Below are positions 1 through 8,400 of a stretch of 13,234 bases of DNA, in pieces; positions within the stretch are counted from its first letter, which is position 1; each line of letters starts with the position of its first letter. The notes beneath the pieces were generated by a model. That model was not told where the DNA came from and made no database searches. It worked only from the letters and a program-made list of their open reading frames with translations. This DNA is from Gammaproteobacteria bacterium (lineage in GTDB: Bacteria > Pseudomonadota > Gammaproteobacteria > DSM-19610): assembly GCA_011371465.1 (NCBI GenBank), contig DRQL01000014.1, forward strand, positions 1 to 13,234, read 5' to 3'. The position numbers and the translations under genes were made by a program.

Positions 1-79
1 CCGCCAACCGGGTACGCGGAGAATGGCGCTTCGCAATGACGCGCACAGTTCACGGCAGCACAACATAAAAGGCATCCGT

Positions 80-334
80 ATGCACTACACAAAAGAACAA
101 ATGGCCGAGCTCGATATCTTGATCTATTTCAGCCTCGACACTGCCAACCAGGGCATCAAGGTGCACTCCACGGCCGACGAGGAAAAAATCAGCGCCGTGG
201 AACGCCTGTACGACAAGGGCCTGGTCACACAGAAGGACGGCGGCTACCTGACCGACCTGGGCCGCAAGGCCGCCGAGCACGCCCAGGCACTGATTTTAAT
301 CCTTAGCCCACATCAACATAGCATTGCCAGCTGA
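80..334 (+). CDS. TIGR02647-like small conserved protein
   Basis: An 84-residue protein of unknown function. It starts MHYTKEQMAEL and carries the run GIKVHSTA followed by RLYDKGLVTQKDGGYLTDLG, which matches my memory of the TIGR02647 family, a small gammaproteobacterial family. The layout of helices, a short turn and a 'DGGYLTDLG' segment resembles a small winged-helix domain, but that is inference and no DNA target is known. The reading frame is open upstream to position 23. I chose the ATG at 80 because family proteins begin with this Met-x-Tyr-Thr pattern and an AGG lies about 7 nt upstream. There is no signal peptide or membrane segment. The C-terminal residues after about 75 (LSPHQHSIAS) look unconserved. 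It stands alone ahead of the rhlE leader. Confidence 0.75.
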   Translation: MHYTKEQMAELDILIYFSLDTANQGIKVHSTADEEKISAVERLYDKGLVTQKDGGYLTDLGRKAAEHAQALILILSPHQHSIAS

Positions 335-342
335 GTTTCAGG

Positions 343-348
343 TATACT
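343..348 (+). promoter_or_regulatory. candidate -10 box for the rhlE leader
   Basis: TATACT, one mismatch from the sigma70 -10 consensus, lies just after the stop of the upstream gene. No good -35 is present at 16-18 nt; the nearest candidate, TTGCCA at 324-329, is spaced only 13 nt. It would place the rhlE transcript start near 354, giving a leader of about 145 nt. The call rests on the hexamer alone. Confidence 0.3.
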
Positions 349-364
349 GTCCCCTCAACTTTCC

Positions 365-384
365 GGTGCACTTCGGTCTGCACC
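365..384 (+). promoter_or_regulatory. leader hairpin 1 of rhlE, possible terminator or attenuator
   Basis: A perfect inverted repeat, GGTGCA (365-370) and TGCACC (379-384), flanks an 8-nt loop containing CTTCGG. It is followed by TGTTTT. It could terminate the TIGR02647-like gene or, if transcription starts at the TATACT box, act as an early attenuator in the rhlE leader. The stem is only 6 bp and the T-tract is short. Confidence 0.35.
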
Positions 385-440
385 TGTTTTCACCGCGGTA
401 ATCCTTCCCGATTCACCTCGAAAAACACCCAAAAGTTTCC

Positions 441-476
441 GCCTGGACCGTCCCGAACCAATGGTATCGGGCAGGC
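441..476 (+). promoter_or_regulatory. leader hairpin 2 upstream of rhlE
   Basis: A two-part stem just upstream of the rhlE ribosome-binding site. GCCTG (441-445) pairs with CAGGC (472-476). Inside it CCCGA (452-456) pairs with TCGGG (467-471), and ACC (457-459) pairs with GGT (463-465), with A466 bulged and a 3-nt loop. The left strand carries a 6-nt bulge (446-451). The SD-like GGAG (483-486) lies 7 nt after the stem, 11 nt before the ATG at 498. An mRNA structural role in translation is plausible but unproven. Confidence 0.35.
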
Positions 477-497
477 GATCCTGGAGAACATCACAGT

Positions 498-1805
498 ATG
501 TCATTTGAATCCCTCGGCCTCAGGGCCGAACTGCTCCGTGCGGTATCCGAAAACGGTTACAGCACCCCTACCCCGATACAGCAACAGGCCATCCCCGTTA
601 TCCTGGAGGGTCGCGACATCATGGGTGGCGCACAGACCGGCACCGGCAAGACCGCCGGTTTCACGCTGCCCCTGTTGCAGCGCCTGATGGCGTCTGACCA
701 GCCGGTCAAAGGCCGGCGCCCCATACGCGCCCTGGTACTTACCCCGACCCGTGAACTGGCCGCCCAGGTCAGCGAAAGCGTGGAAACCTACGGGCGACAC
801 CTGCCACTGAAATCCACCGTGGTGTTCGGCGGCGTCAGCATCAACCCGCAGAAACAGAAACTCATCCGTGGCGTGGACATCCTGGTAGCGACGCCGGGCC
901 GGCTGCTGGACCACGCCGGCCAGCGTTCCGTGGACCTGTCCCGGGTCGAAATCCTGGTGCTGGACGAGGCCGATCGCATGCTCGACATGGGCTTTATCCA
1001 CGATATCCGCAAGGTGCTGGCACTGCTGCCCAAACAGAAACAGACCCTGCTGTTCTCCGCCACCTTCTCCAAAGAGATCAAGCAGCTCGCCGACAAACTG
1101 CTGGATGCACCGGTCCTGATCGAAGTGGCGCGGCGCAACACGGCGGCAGAAAGTGTTACCCAGGTGGTACACCCGGTGGACAAGACGCGCAAACGCGAAC
1201 TGCTCTCCAGCCTGATCGGCACCAACAACTGGCGCCAGGTACTGGTCTTCACCCGCACCAAGCACGGTGCTAACCGGCTCTGCAAACAGCTGTGCAGCGA
1301 CGGCATCGTCGCCGCGGCGATCCACGGCAACAAAAGTCAGGGCGCACGCACCCGGGCACTGGCCGACTTCAAGTCCGGGCAGATCCGGGTACTGGTGGCT
1401 ACCGATATCGCTGCGCGCGGACTGGACATCGACCAGCTGCCGCACGTGGTCAACTTTGAACTGCCCAACGTGGCGGAGGACTACGTGCACCGTATCGGCC
1501 GCACCGGCCGCGCCGGCAACGAAGGCGAAGCCATGTCGCTGGTGTGTGTGGACGAGCTGAAACTGCTCCGGGATATCGAACGCCTGATCAAGCGCGACAT
1601 CCCCAAAGTCGTGGTGGACGGTTTTCAACCGGACCCGTCCATCAAACCGGAGCCCATACAGAACGGGCGTGGCCGGCAGCAGAAGGCCGCGCACAAACCG
1701 GCGGGTAACCGAAGCGCCGCACGCGGCAACGGGCAGCGCCCGTCCGGCAACCGGCGTCCGGGCAACCAAGGTCGACCCGGGAACCGTGCACGCCGCAGTG
1801 CCTAG
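498..1805 (+). CDS. rhlE: DEAD-box ATP-dependent RNA helicase RhlE
   Basis: A 435-residue cytoplasmic RNA helicase that uses ATP to unwind short RNA duplexes; RhlE-type enzymes act in ribosome maturation and RNA turnover. All core motifs are present: a Q-motif around residues 20-33 (GYSTPTPIQQQAIP), Walker A AQTGTGKT at 45-52, PTRELA and TPGR, DEAD at 156-159, SAT at 187-189, and motif VI HRIGRTGR at 331-338. A basic, Gly/Asn/Arg-rich low-complexity tail from about residue 380 to the end is typical of RhlE and probably binds RNA; it separates RhlE from SrmB and DeaD, the latter having an extra folded domain. The ATG is preceded by GGAG 11 nt upstream and by a leader with two hairpins. ybiT follows 45 nt later on the same strand, so the two may be co-transcribed. 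Confidence 0.93.
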   Translation: MSFESLGLRAELLRAVSENGYSTPTPIQQQAIPVILEGRDIMGGAQTGTGKTAGFTLPLLQRLMASDQPVKGRRPIRALVLTPTRELAAQVSESVETYGRHLPLKSTVVFGGVSINPQKQKLIRGVDILVATPGRLLDHAGQRSVDLSRVEILVLDEADRMLDMGFIHDIRKVLALLPKQKQTLLFSATFSKEIKQLADKLLDAPVLIEVARRNTAAESVTQVVHPVDKTRKRELLSSLIGTNNWRQVLVFTRTKHGANRLCKQLCSDGIVAAAIHGNKSQGARTRALADFKSGQIRVLVATDIAARGLDIDQLPHVVNFELPNVAEDYVHRIGRTGRAGNEGEAMSLVCVDELKLLRDIERLIKRDIPKVVVDGFQPDPSIKPEPIQNGRGRQQKAAHKPAGNRSAARGNGQRPSGNRRPGNQGRPGNRARRSA

Positions 1806-1850
1806 CCAGATACTGACGGATTCATCCACTTTACTATTCAGGACAGGACC

Positions 1851-3458
1851 GTGCTGACAACCGCAAACATCACCATGCAGTTTGGTGCCAAACCCCTTTT
1901 TGAAAACGTCTCCGTGAAATTCGGTGACGGTAACCGCTATGGCCTGATCGGCGCCAACGGCTGTGGCAAATCCACCTTCATGAAAATCCTGGGTGAAGAC
2001 CTGGAACCCACCGCCGGCAATGTATCGAAAGATCCGCACGAACGCATCGGCAAGCTGAAACAGGACCAGTTCGCCTACGAAGAATTCAGCGTGATCGACA
2101 CGGTGGTCATGGGACACGAAGAACTGTGGGCGGTGAAATCCGAACGGGATGCCATCTATAGCAAGCCGGACATGAGCGAGGCCGACGGCATCCGCGCCGC
2201 CGAACTCGAAGCCGAATTCGCAGAAATGGATGGCTATACCGCCGAAGCGCGTGCGGGTGAGCTGTTACTGGGTGTAGGCATTCCCATCGAACAGCATACC
2301 GGCCCCATGAGCGAGGTGGCGCCCGGCTGGAAACTGCGCGTACTGCTGGCACAGGTGCTGTTTTCCGAGCCGGACATCATGCTGCTGGACGAACCCACCA
2401 ACAACCTCGACATCAATGCCATTCGCTGGCTGGAAGGCGTGCTGAACGAACGCAGCTGCACCATGATCATCATTTCCCATGATCGTCACTTTCTTAACAG
2501 CGTCTGTACCCACATGGCCGACCTGGACTACGGCGAAATCCGCATGTTCCCCGGCTCCTATGACGAATACATGGTCGCGGCAACCCAGGCTCGGGAGCGC
2601 CTGCTGGCCAACAATGCCCGCAAAAAGGCGCAGGTCGCCGAACTCAAGGCTTTTGTCAGCCGTTTTTCCGCCAACGCGTCGAAGTCCAGGCAGGCCACTT
2701 CCCGCGCCCGGCAGATCGACAAGATCAAGCTGGAAGAAGTGAAACCGTCCAGCCGCCAGAACCCCTATATCCGTTTTGAGCAGGACAAAAAACTGCACCG
2801 CCTGGCGCTCGAAGTGGAAGGACTGGCCAAACAGTTTGATGAACCCCTGATCACGGACTTCGACCTGACGGTCGAAGTGGGCGAACGCATTGCGGTGATT
2901 GGCCCCAACGGCATCGGCAAATCAACCCTGCTGAAATGCCTGGTCGGCGACCTGGAACCGTCCGCGGGCGAAGTGAAATGGTCGGAAAATGCCGCCATCG
3001 GCTACTACGCGCAGGACCACGCGGCGGAATTCGAAGGCGAAGTATCCCTGGTCGACTGGATGAGCCAGTGGGGCCAGGCGAATGATGATGAGCAGGTAAT
3101 TCGCGGCACGCTGGGCCGCCTGCTGTTTTCCCAGGACGAGATCAACAAGTCCGTCAATGTGATTTCCGGTGGCGAACAGGGCCGCATGCTGTTCGGCAAG
3201 CTGATGCTGCAGCGCCCCAACATCATGGTCATGGACGAACCCACCAACCACCTGGACATGGAATCCATCGAGTCGCTGAACCTGGCCCTGGAGAACTACC
3301 CGGGCACGCTGATCTTCGTCAGCCACGACCGCGAATTCGTCTCCTCACTGGCGACACGCATCATCGAAATGACGCCGACCGGTATCGTGGATTTCCGCGG
3401 CAGTTATGAAGACTACCTGCGCAGCCAGGACGCGCAGCCGCGCAAGGTCAGCGCCTAG
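1851..3458 (+). CDS. ybiT: ABC-F family ATPase, YbiT type
   Basis: A 535-residue soluble ATPase with two ABC domains and no membrane segments. ABC-F proteins bind the ribosomal E-site region and modulate translation; the exact role of YbiT is less defined than that of EttA. Domain 1 has Walker A GANGCGKST at 34-42 and Walker B DEPTNNLD at 180-187. Its signature region reads MSEVAPGWKLR rather than LSGGQ, a feature shared with E. coli YbiT as I recall it. A charged linker (about residues 240-310, including SANASKSRQATSRARQID) joins it to domain 2, which has Walker A GPNGIGKST at 351-359, ISGGEQ at 438-443 and DEPTNHLD at 462-469. Both catalytic glutamates are retained. The start is GTG at 1851, chosen because the YbiT N-terminus aligns there and AGGA motifs lie close upstream. 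No acquired-resistance features are visible. Confidence 0.93.
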   Translation: MLTTANITMQFGAKPLFENVSVKFGDGNRYGLIGANGCGKSTFMKILGEDLEPTAGNVSKDPHERIGKLKQDQFAYEEFSVIDTVVMGHEELWAVKSERDAIYSKPDMSEADGIRAAELEAEFAEMDGYTAEARAGELLLGVGIPIEQHTGPMSEVAPGWKLRVLLAQVLFSEPDIMLLDEPTNNLDINAIRWLEGVLNERSCTMIIISHDRHFLNSVCTHMADLDYGEIRMFPGSYDEYMVAATQARERLLANNARKKAQVAELKAFVSRFSANASKSRQATSRARQIDKIKLEEVKPSSRQNPYIRFEQDKKLHRLALEVEGLAKQFDEPLITDFDLTVEVGERIAVIGPNGIGKSTLLKCLVGDLEPSAGEVKWSENAAIGYYAQDHAAEFEGEVSLVDWMSQWGQANDDEQVIRGTLGRLLFSQDEINKSVNVISGGEQGRMLFGKLMLQRPNIMVMDEPTNHLDMESIESLNLALENYPGTLIFVSHDREFVSSLATRIIEMTPTGIVDFRGSYEDYLRSQDAQPRKVSA

Positions 3459-3490
3459 CGCAGTACCGGAAAGCGTGTACCGCCCCTCCC

Positions 3491-3555
3491 GTAAGAGCGG
3501 TCCCCTGACCGCGATTGCAGACCCGGACCTTCGCGCCGGAGGGCGGCGCTCCTGC
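3491..3555. repeat. REP-like inverted pair (BIME-like element)
   Basis: Two REP-type palindromes face each other between ybiT and the convergent HMA gene. Unit 1 begins GTAAGAGCGG and folds as GCGGTC (3497-3502), 4-nt loop, GACCGC (3507-3512). Unit 2, read on the minus strand, begins GCAGGAGCGCC and folds as GCGCCG/CGGCGC (3533-3538 and 3544-3549) with a 5-nt loop. The shared head GTA/GCAGGAGCG and tail GCGA are typical of REP sequences in Pseudomonas, Xanthomonas and relatives. Placement between convergent genes fits a transcript-end role. A shorter relative lies at 9920-9945. Confidence 0.7.
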
Positions 3556-3576
3556 ACCGGGGCCGGGTGGTACCAG

Positions 3577-3867
3577 TCAGGAATCAGCGCTGTTGTCTGC
3601 AAAGCGTCCGACGGCACAACTGACAAAAGACTTTGCTTTTGCCTTTGCCGAGGCGATACCACGGGTACTGCCGGATTCCGGGTAACCCAGTGTTGCCAGC
3701 AGCGCGCTGACGACGGCACGTGCCGACTCATCGCCGTCGATCCGGACGATACCCTGTTCGACATTCACATCGACCGCAGCAACGCCCTCCAGTTCGCCAA
3801 GACGTTTGACGATGGTGCCTGCACAGCCACCGCACTTGATGTTGTCGACTTCGATTTCGTAAGACAT
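3577..3867 (-). CDS. HMA-domain heavy-metal-binding protein
   Basis: A 96-residue cytoplasmic protein. Residues 1-65 form a heavy-metal-associated (HMA, ferredoxin-like) domain with the metal-binding pair C12-G-G-C15 in the context IKCGGCAGTI, plus the LGELEGV and VEQGIVRI segments expected of copper chaperone-like folds. The domain would bind Cu(I) or another soft metal. The usual M-x-C-x-x-C is replaced by I-K-C-G-G-C. A 30-residue tail contains AKAKAKSFVSCAVGRF with a third cysteine, C84. It is downstream of, and on the same strand as, the efflux operon, separated by 103 nt with its own possible -10 box, so common transcription is uncertain. No metal ATPase gene lies nearby. Partner and substrate are unknown. 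Confidence 0.8.
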   Translation of the reverse strand: MSYEIEVDNIKCGGCAGTIVKRLGELEGVAAVDVNVEQGIVRIDGDESARAVVSALLATLGYPESGSTRGIASAKAKAKSFVSCAVGRFADNSADS

Positions 3868-3906
3868 GTGTTTTATCCGGATTGAGAGATGATGATCAAC
3901 GTTGCG

Positions 3907-3912
3907 AGTATA
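3907..3912 (-). promoter_or_regulatory. candidate -10 box of the HMA gene
   Basis: On the minus strand TATACT reads at 3912-3907, 39 nt upstream of the HMA start codon. I see no matching -35 at proper spacing, so this is weak evidence for an independent promoter. Confidence 0.25.
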
Positions 3913-3939
3913 TCAGCGAACCCCTGGTGAATTCGAGCG

Positions 3940-3961
3940 GCCCCGTCATTGCAATCGGGGC
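3940..3961 (-). terminator. GC-rich hairpin after the efflux operon
   Basis: GCCCCG (3940-3945) and CGGGGC (3956-3961) form a perfect 6-bp stem with a 10-nt loop, beginning 9 nt past the stop codon of the outer-membrane channel gene. No T-tract follows on either strand, so it may stabilise the 3' end or pause polymerase rather than be a true intrinsic terminator. Confidence 0.3.
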
Positions 3962-3970
3962 GGGCAGTCT

Positions 3971-5467
3971 TTATTCGGTACTGTTCGGTTGCGTCGGCCG
4001 GGGAAAACGGAAGCTTTGCGACTCATTACCGGCAGGTGGAGGAAAATCCACCTGGTCTGCTGTCTTCTGCGCCTCCACCACCCAGCCTCCACCCATGGCC
4101 TTGTAGGTACCGATCAGCGACGCGTACACGTCACCCTGTACGGCGACATACTGCAACTGGGCCTCGAACAGGAAACGCTGCGCATCGAGCACTTCGATGT
4201 AGGACGAATAACCGGCGTCATAGCGCAGTTTCGCCAGGCGGGCATAATCGGACAGTGCGACAACCTGCCGGCCCACTGCCTGCAGCTGCTCGCGCGCCTT
4301 CTGCACATTGACCAGCGAGTCATCGACTTCCCGGAAGGCGGTCTGCACCGTCTGCAGGTAGCCGGTCAACGCCTGGCGCTGCACGGCCTCGCTGGCGCGC
4401 ACCTGGCCGGAGATCCGGCCACCGGTGAAAATCGGTCCCAGCGCAGAACCGCCCAGGTTCCAGACATTCGATGAACCCTGCAAGAGGTCGCCCAGGTCTT
4501 CGCTGGCGTAACCGAACAGGCCGGTCAGCGAGATGGTCGGGAAGTACTGTGCACGCGCCACACCGATGCGCGCATTCGCCGCCACCAGGTTCTGCTCGGC
4601 AATGCGGACATCCGGGCGGCGTTCCAGCAGGCTGGACGGTACGCCGGCGGGCACCGGAATCAGCGCCAGCTCATCGATGCGTTTGCCGCGCGGGATGTCA
4701 CCCGGGTTGCGGCCCAGCAGGATCGACAGGGCATTTTCGGTCAGCGCGATCTGACGTTCGATGGGCGGAATGGCAGCCGCTGCCTGCTCGTACTCGGTAC
4801 GCACCTGGGCCAGTTCGAGCTCGGATACCACCCCGCCCCCGAACTTCATCCGGAACAGCTCCAGCGTCTCGGCGCGCACCTGCAGGGTTTCCTGTGATAC
4901 CTGCAACTGGCGGTCGAGCTGGCGCAGGGTGATATACGAGGTCGATACCGCGGCCACCAGCGACAGGATCACGCTGCGACGGTTTTCCTCCTCGGCCAGC
5001 AGCTCGGCACGCGCCGCTTCGTTGGCGCGGCGGATGCGCCCCCACAGGTCCAGTTCCCAGCTCAGGTTGGCACTGCCCGCGTAGTTGTTATAACTGCGGC
5101 TGCTGCCGGGTGGCACGCCACCGAAGGCATCGCGCGAGGCGCGGTTGCGCGAGGCATCACCGTTATAGCCGATCTGCGGGAAAAAGCCGGAGCGGAAAAT
5201 ATCGACGCGGGCCGCAAACTCCAGTACGCGCGCCGCGGCAATCCGCACATCGCGGTTTTCGCGCAGTGCGATGTCGATCAGTTCGTTGAGCACCGGGTCC
5301 TGGAACTGTTCCCACCAGCGGATATTGGACGTCTCGGCTGCCTCGACGTAGTCGACCCGCCAGCCATCGGGACTGTCCACCTTCGGGCGCACATAGTCGG
5401 GCCCTACGGTACAACCGAGCGGCGCCAGCAACAGCAAGCACAGCCAGACGCGCACGGACCTACTCAT
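3971..5467 (-). CDS. RND efflux outer membrane factor, OprM/NodT-type lipoprotein
   Basis: A 498-residue outer-membrane channel of the TolC/OprM family, the exit duct of the tripartite pump encoded upstream. The N-terminus has a basic start, a Leu-rich stretch and a lipobox ending at C19, followed by TVGPDYVRP, the typical mature start of NodT/OprM lipoproteins. The lipobox reads A-P-L-G-C; a proline at -3 is unusual. Two OEP repeats follow (roughly residues 60-250 and 275-460), with ISWW-like NIRWWEQFQDPVLN and ERRPDVRIAEQNLVAANARIGVARAQYFP as family landmarks. The frame is open farther upstream to 5509, but the ATG at 5467 gives the correct signal peptide. It overlaps the permease stop by 8 nt (ATGAGTAG), indicating translational coupling. 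Confidence 0.92.
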   Translation of the reverse strand: MSRSVRVWLCLLLLAPLGCTVGPDYVRPKVDSPDGWRVDYVEAAETSNIRWWEQFQDPVLNELIDIALRENRDVRIAAARVLEFAARVDIFRSGFFPQIGYNGDASRNRASRDAFGGVPPGSSRSYNNYAGSANLSWELDLWGRIRRANEAARAELLAEEENRRSVILSLVAAVSTSYITLRQLDRQLQVSQETLQVRAETLELFRMKFGGGVVSELELAQVRTEYEQAAAAIPPIERQIALTENALSILLGRNPGDIPRGKRIDELALIPVPAGVPSSLLERRPDVRIAEQNLVAANARIGVARAQYFPTISLTGLFGYASEDLGDLLQGSSNVWNLGGSALGPIFTGGRISGQVRASEAVQRQALTGYLQTVQTAFREVDDSLVNVQKAREQLQAVGRQVVALSDYARLAKLRYDAGYSSYIEVLDAQRFLFEAQLQYVAVQGDVYASLIGTYKAMGGGWVVEAQKTADQVDFPPPAGNESQSFRFPRPTQPNSTE

Positions 5468-8400
5468 GGCCGGGCTTCTCACTGGCCGTACCCGGTGTCG
5501 GCGCCGCACCGCCTTCCCCGCTGCCCTCGTTCTTTTTGCCGGACAGCTTCAGGCCGAGTTTCTCCAGCACCAGGAAGAACATCGGCACGAAGAAGATAGC
5601 GATGGCGGTAGCGCCCAGCATGCCGCCAATGACACCGGTACCAATCGAGTGGCGACTGTTGGCCGAGGCACCGGTCGCAATGGCAAGCGGAACCACACCG
5701 AGAATAAAGGCAAACGAGGTCATCAGGATGGGCCGGAAGCGCAGCCTGGCGGCTTCGACAGCCGAGTCATACAGTGACTTGCCTTCCCTGTGCAGGTCGA
5801 CTGCGAACTCGACGATCAGGATCGCGTTCTTGGCTGCCAGGGCAATCAGGGTGAGCAGTCCGATCTGGAAATACACATCATTGGGGATACCGCGCAGCAC
5901 GATCGCCAGCAAGGCGCCCAGCAGGGCAAACGGCACTGCCATGATGACACCGAACGGCAGGGTCCAGCTTTCGTACTGGGCCGCGAGGATCAGGAACACG
6001 AATATCAGGCCGAACACAAAAGCCAGCGACGAGGTGCTACCGGCCAGTTTTTCCTCGCGGGATTCACCCGCCCATTCGAATCCGTACCCGCCGGGCAGGG
6101 TTTGGTTGGCGATCTGCTCCATGATATCGAGCGCTTCACCGGAACTCACGCCAGGCGCCGCCCCCCCGGTAATCTTGGCGGCCGGGTAATTGTTGAACCG
6201 GGTGACAATATCCGGGCCGGTGACCCACTCGGTGTCGACCAGCGCCGACAGTGGCACCATATCGCCCGAGTGGTTGCGCACATAAATGCCGTTGATATCC
6301 TCCGGCTTCAACCGGTATTCCGGTTCGGCCTGCAGGATCACCTGCCACAGGCGCGCGGCCTTGGGAAACTGGTTAACGTACAGCGAGCCGAACAATGTCT
6401 GCAGGGTATCGTAGACATCCGAGACCGGGACACCGAGGGTTTCGGCCTTTTCCCGGTCGAGTATGGCGCGCAACTGTCGGTTCTCCGCGCTGATGGTGGC
6501 GCTGACACGCACCAGCTTCGGGTGCTGCCTGGCTTTGGCGACGATCTGTTTGACTTGGTCGGCGAGCTGCGCATAGTTCCCGTCGCCACGCTGCTGTACC
6601 CACATCTCGAAGCCCGCGGTCACACCCAGGCCCGGAATGGCCGGCGGGTTCAGCGGGATGACACGCCCGTCCCGGATGCCGGCAAAATGTCTGGCCGATG
6701 CCTGTATCAGTGCGGGCGCGGACAACTCCGGCCCTTTACGTTCCTCGAAATCCTTCAGCGACACGAACAGCAGACCCCGGTCGGTCTTGAATTGCTGGTC
6801 GATCAGGCTGTAGCCGTCCACCTGGGTCACGTTCGCCACCGCGGGTTGTTCGCGCATGAAGGCAGCCGCCTGTTCACCGACTGCCTGGGTCCGGTCGAGG
6901 CTGGCGGCATCGGGCAGAAAATACGGGACGAACAGGTAGCCCTGGTCTTCTTCGGGCACGAACGCACCCGGCCACACCGAGAACAGCCAGCCGGCGGCCA
7001 CCACGACGACCGCAAAGGCACTGAACGCGACCAGGGTGCGCCGCATGATCCAGCGCGTACCGGTCACGTAGGCATGGGTAACTTTCTCCAGCACGCTTTC
7101 AAACCATTTGAAGAAGCCGTGCTTCTCGCCGTGACCGGGTTTCAGCAGGATGGCCGCCAGCGCCGGCGACAGGGTCAGCGCCACCAGCCCGGAGAACACG
7201 ACGGAAATGGCAATGGTCACGGCGAACTGCTTGTACAGCTGCCCGGTCATGCCGCCCAGGAACGCCACCGGGATGAACACCGCGTTGAGTACCAGCACGA
7301 TGGCCACCAGGGCACCGGACACCTCGGTCATGGCGCGCTTGGCTGCATCCTTCGGCGAGAGACCGAACTGGGTCATGTTGCGCTCGGTGTTCTCGATCAC
7401 GACGATGGCATCGTCGACCACGATACCGATGGCCAGTATCATGCCAAACAGCGTCAGCATGTTGACCGAAAAACCGAAGGCCAGCATGCCGATCATGGCG
7501 CCGAGGATGGAAACCGGTACCGCCAGCGTCGGGATAATGGTCAGGCGCAGGCTCTGCAGGAAGATAAACACCACCAGCACCACCAGCACCACGGCCTCGA
7601 AAAAGGTATGCACCACCTCGTCGATGGACGCCGAAACGAACTTGGTGGTATCCAGCGCCACATCGTATTCCAGCCCGTCGGGGAAACTTTTCGACAGGGT
7701 ATCCAGCGTGGCGTAGACCTGCTTCGCAACCTCCAGGGCATTGGCGCCCGGCTGCTGGTACACGACGATCAGGGTCGCATCCTTGCCCTGGTACTGTGAC
7801 CGTATCGAGTAGTCCTTGCGCCCCAGGTCGACCCGGCCGACATCCTTGACGCGTGTGATCGCCGCGCCCTCTTCCCGGGCGCGCAGGATGATATTCTCGA
7901 ACTGTTCGGGTTCAGTCAGCAGGCCCGGCGTGGTCACCGGGAAGGTCTGCGGTACCGGGTGCGGGGTCGGCGACTGGCCGATACGCCCGACCGCGAACTG
8001 GCGGTTCTGCTGCCCCACGGCGGTAGCGATATCGGTCGCCGTCAGGCCCAGCTGGGCCATGCGGTCCGGGCGCAGCCAGATGCGCATGGCGTAATCCGGC
8101 ACCCCCAGGATGGCCGCCTGGTTGGCACCGTTGATCCGCTTGATGGCATCCAGCAGGTAGATATTGGCGTAGTTGGCTACGTAATCCGGGTCGTAGCGTC
8201 CGTCCGGTGAATACAGGGCAATGACCAGCATGAAACTCTGGGTGGTCTTCTTGACGATGACGCCCTGCTCGGTCACCGCCGAGGGTAACTGCGGTGTCGC
8301 CCACTGTACGCGGTTCTGCACGTCGACCTGCGCCAGCTGCGGGTCGGTACCGATTTCGAAATAGGCGTTGAGGGTGTAATTGCCGGTCGAGGAACTGGTG

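Noticed and set aside
501..2117. 538-codon open frame on the minus strand opposite rhlE and the start of ybiT
   Set aside because: It is the antisense shadow of two well-recognised genes in GC-rich DNA; the product is rich in His, Gln, Val and Gly, has no recognisable domain and spans the rhlE-ybiT gap.
5790..7799. 669-codon open frame on the plus strand opposite the RND permease
   Set aside because: The permease has all proton-relay residues and full length; the antisense product is His/Gln/Gly/Asp-rich without domains, typical of a shadow frame.
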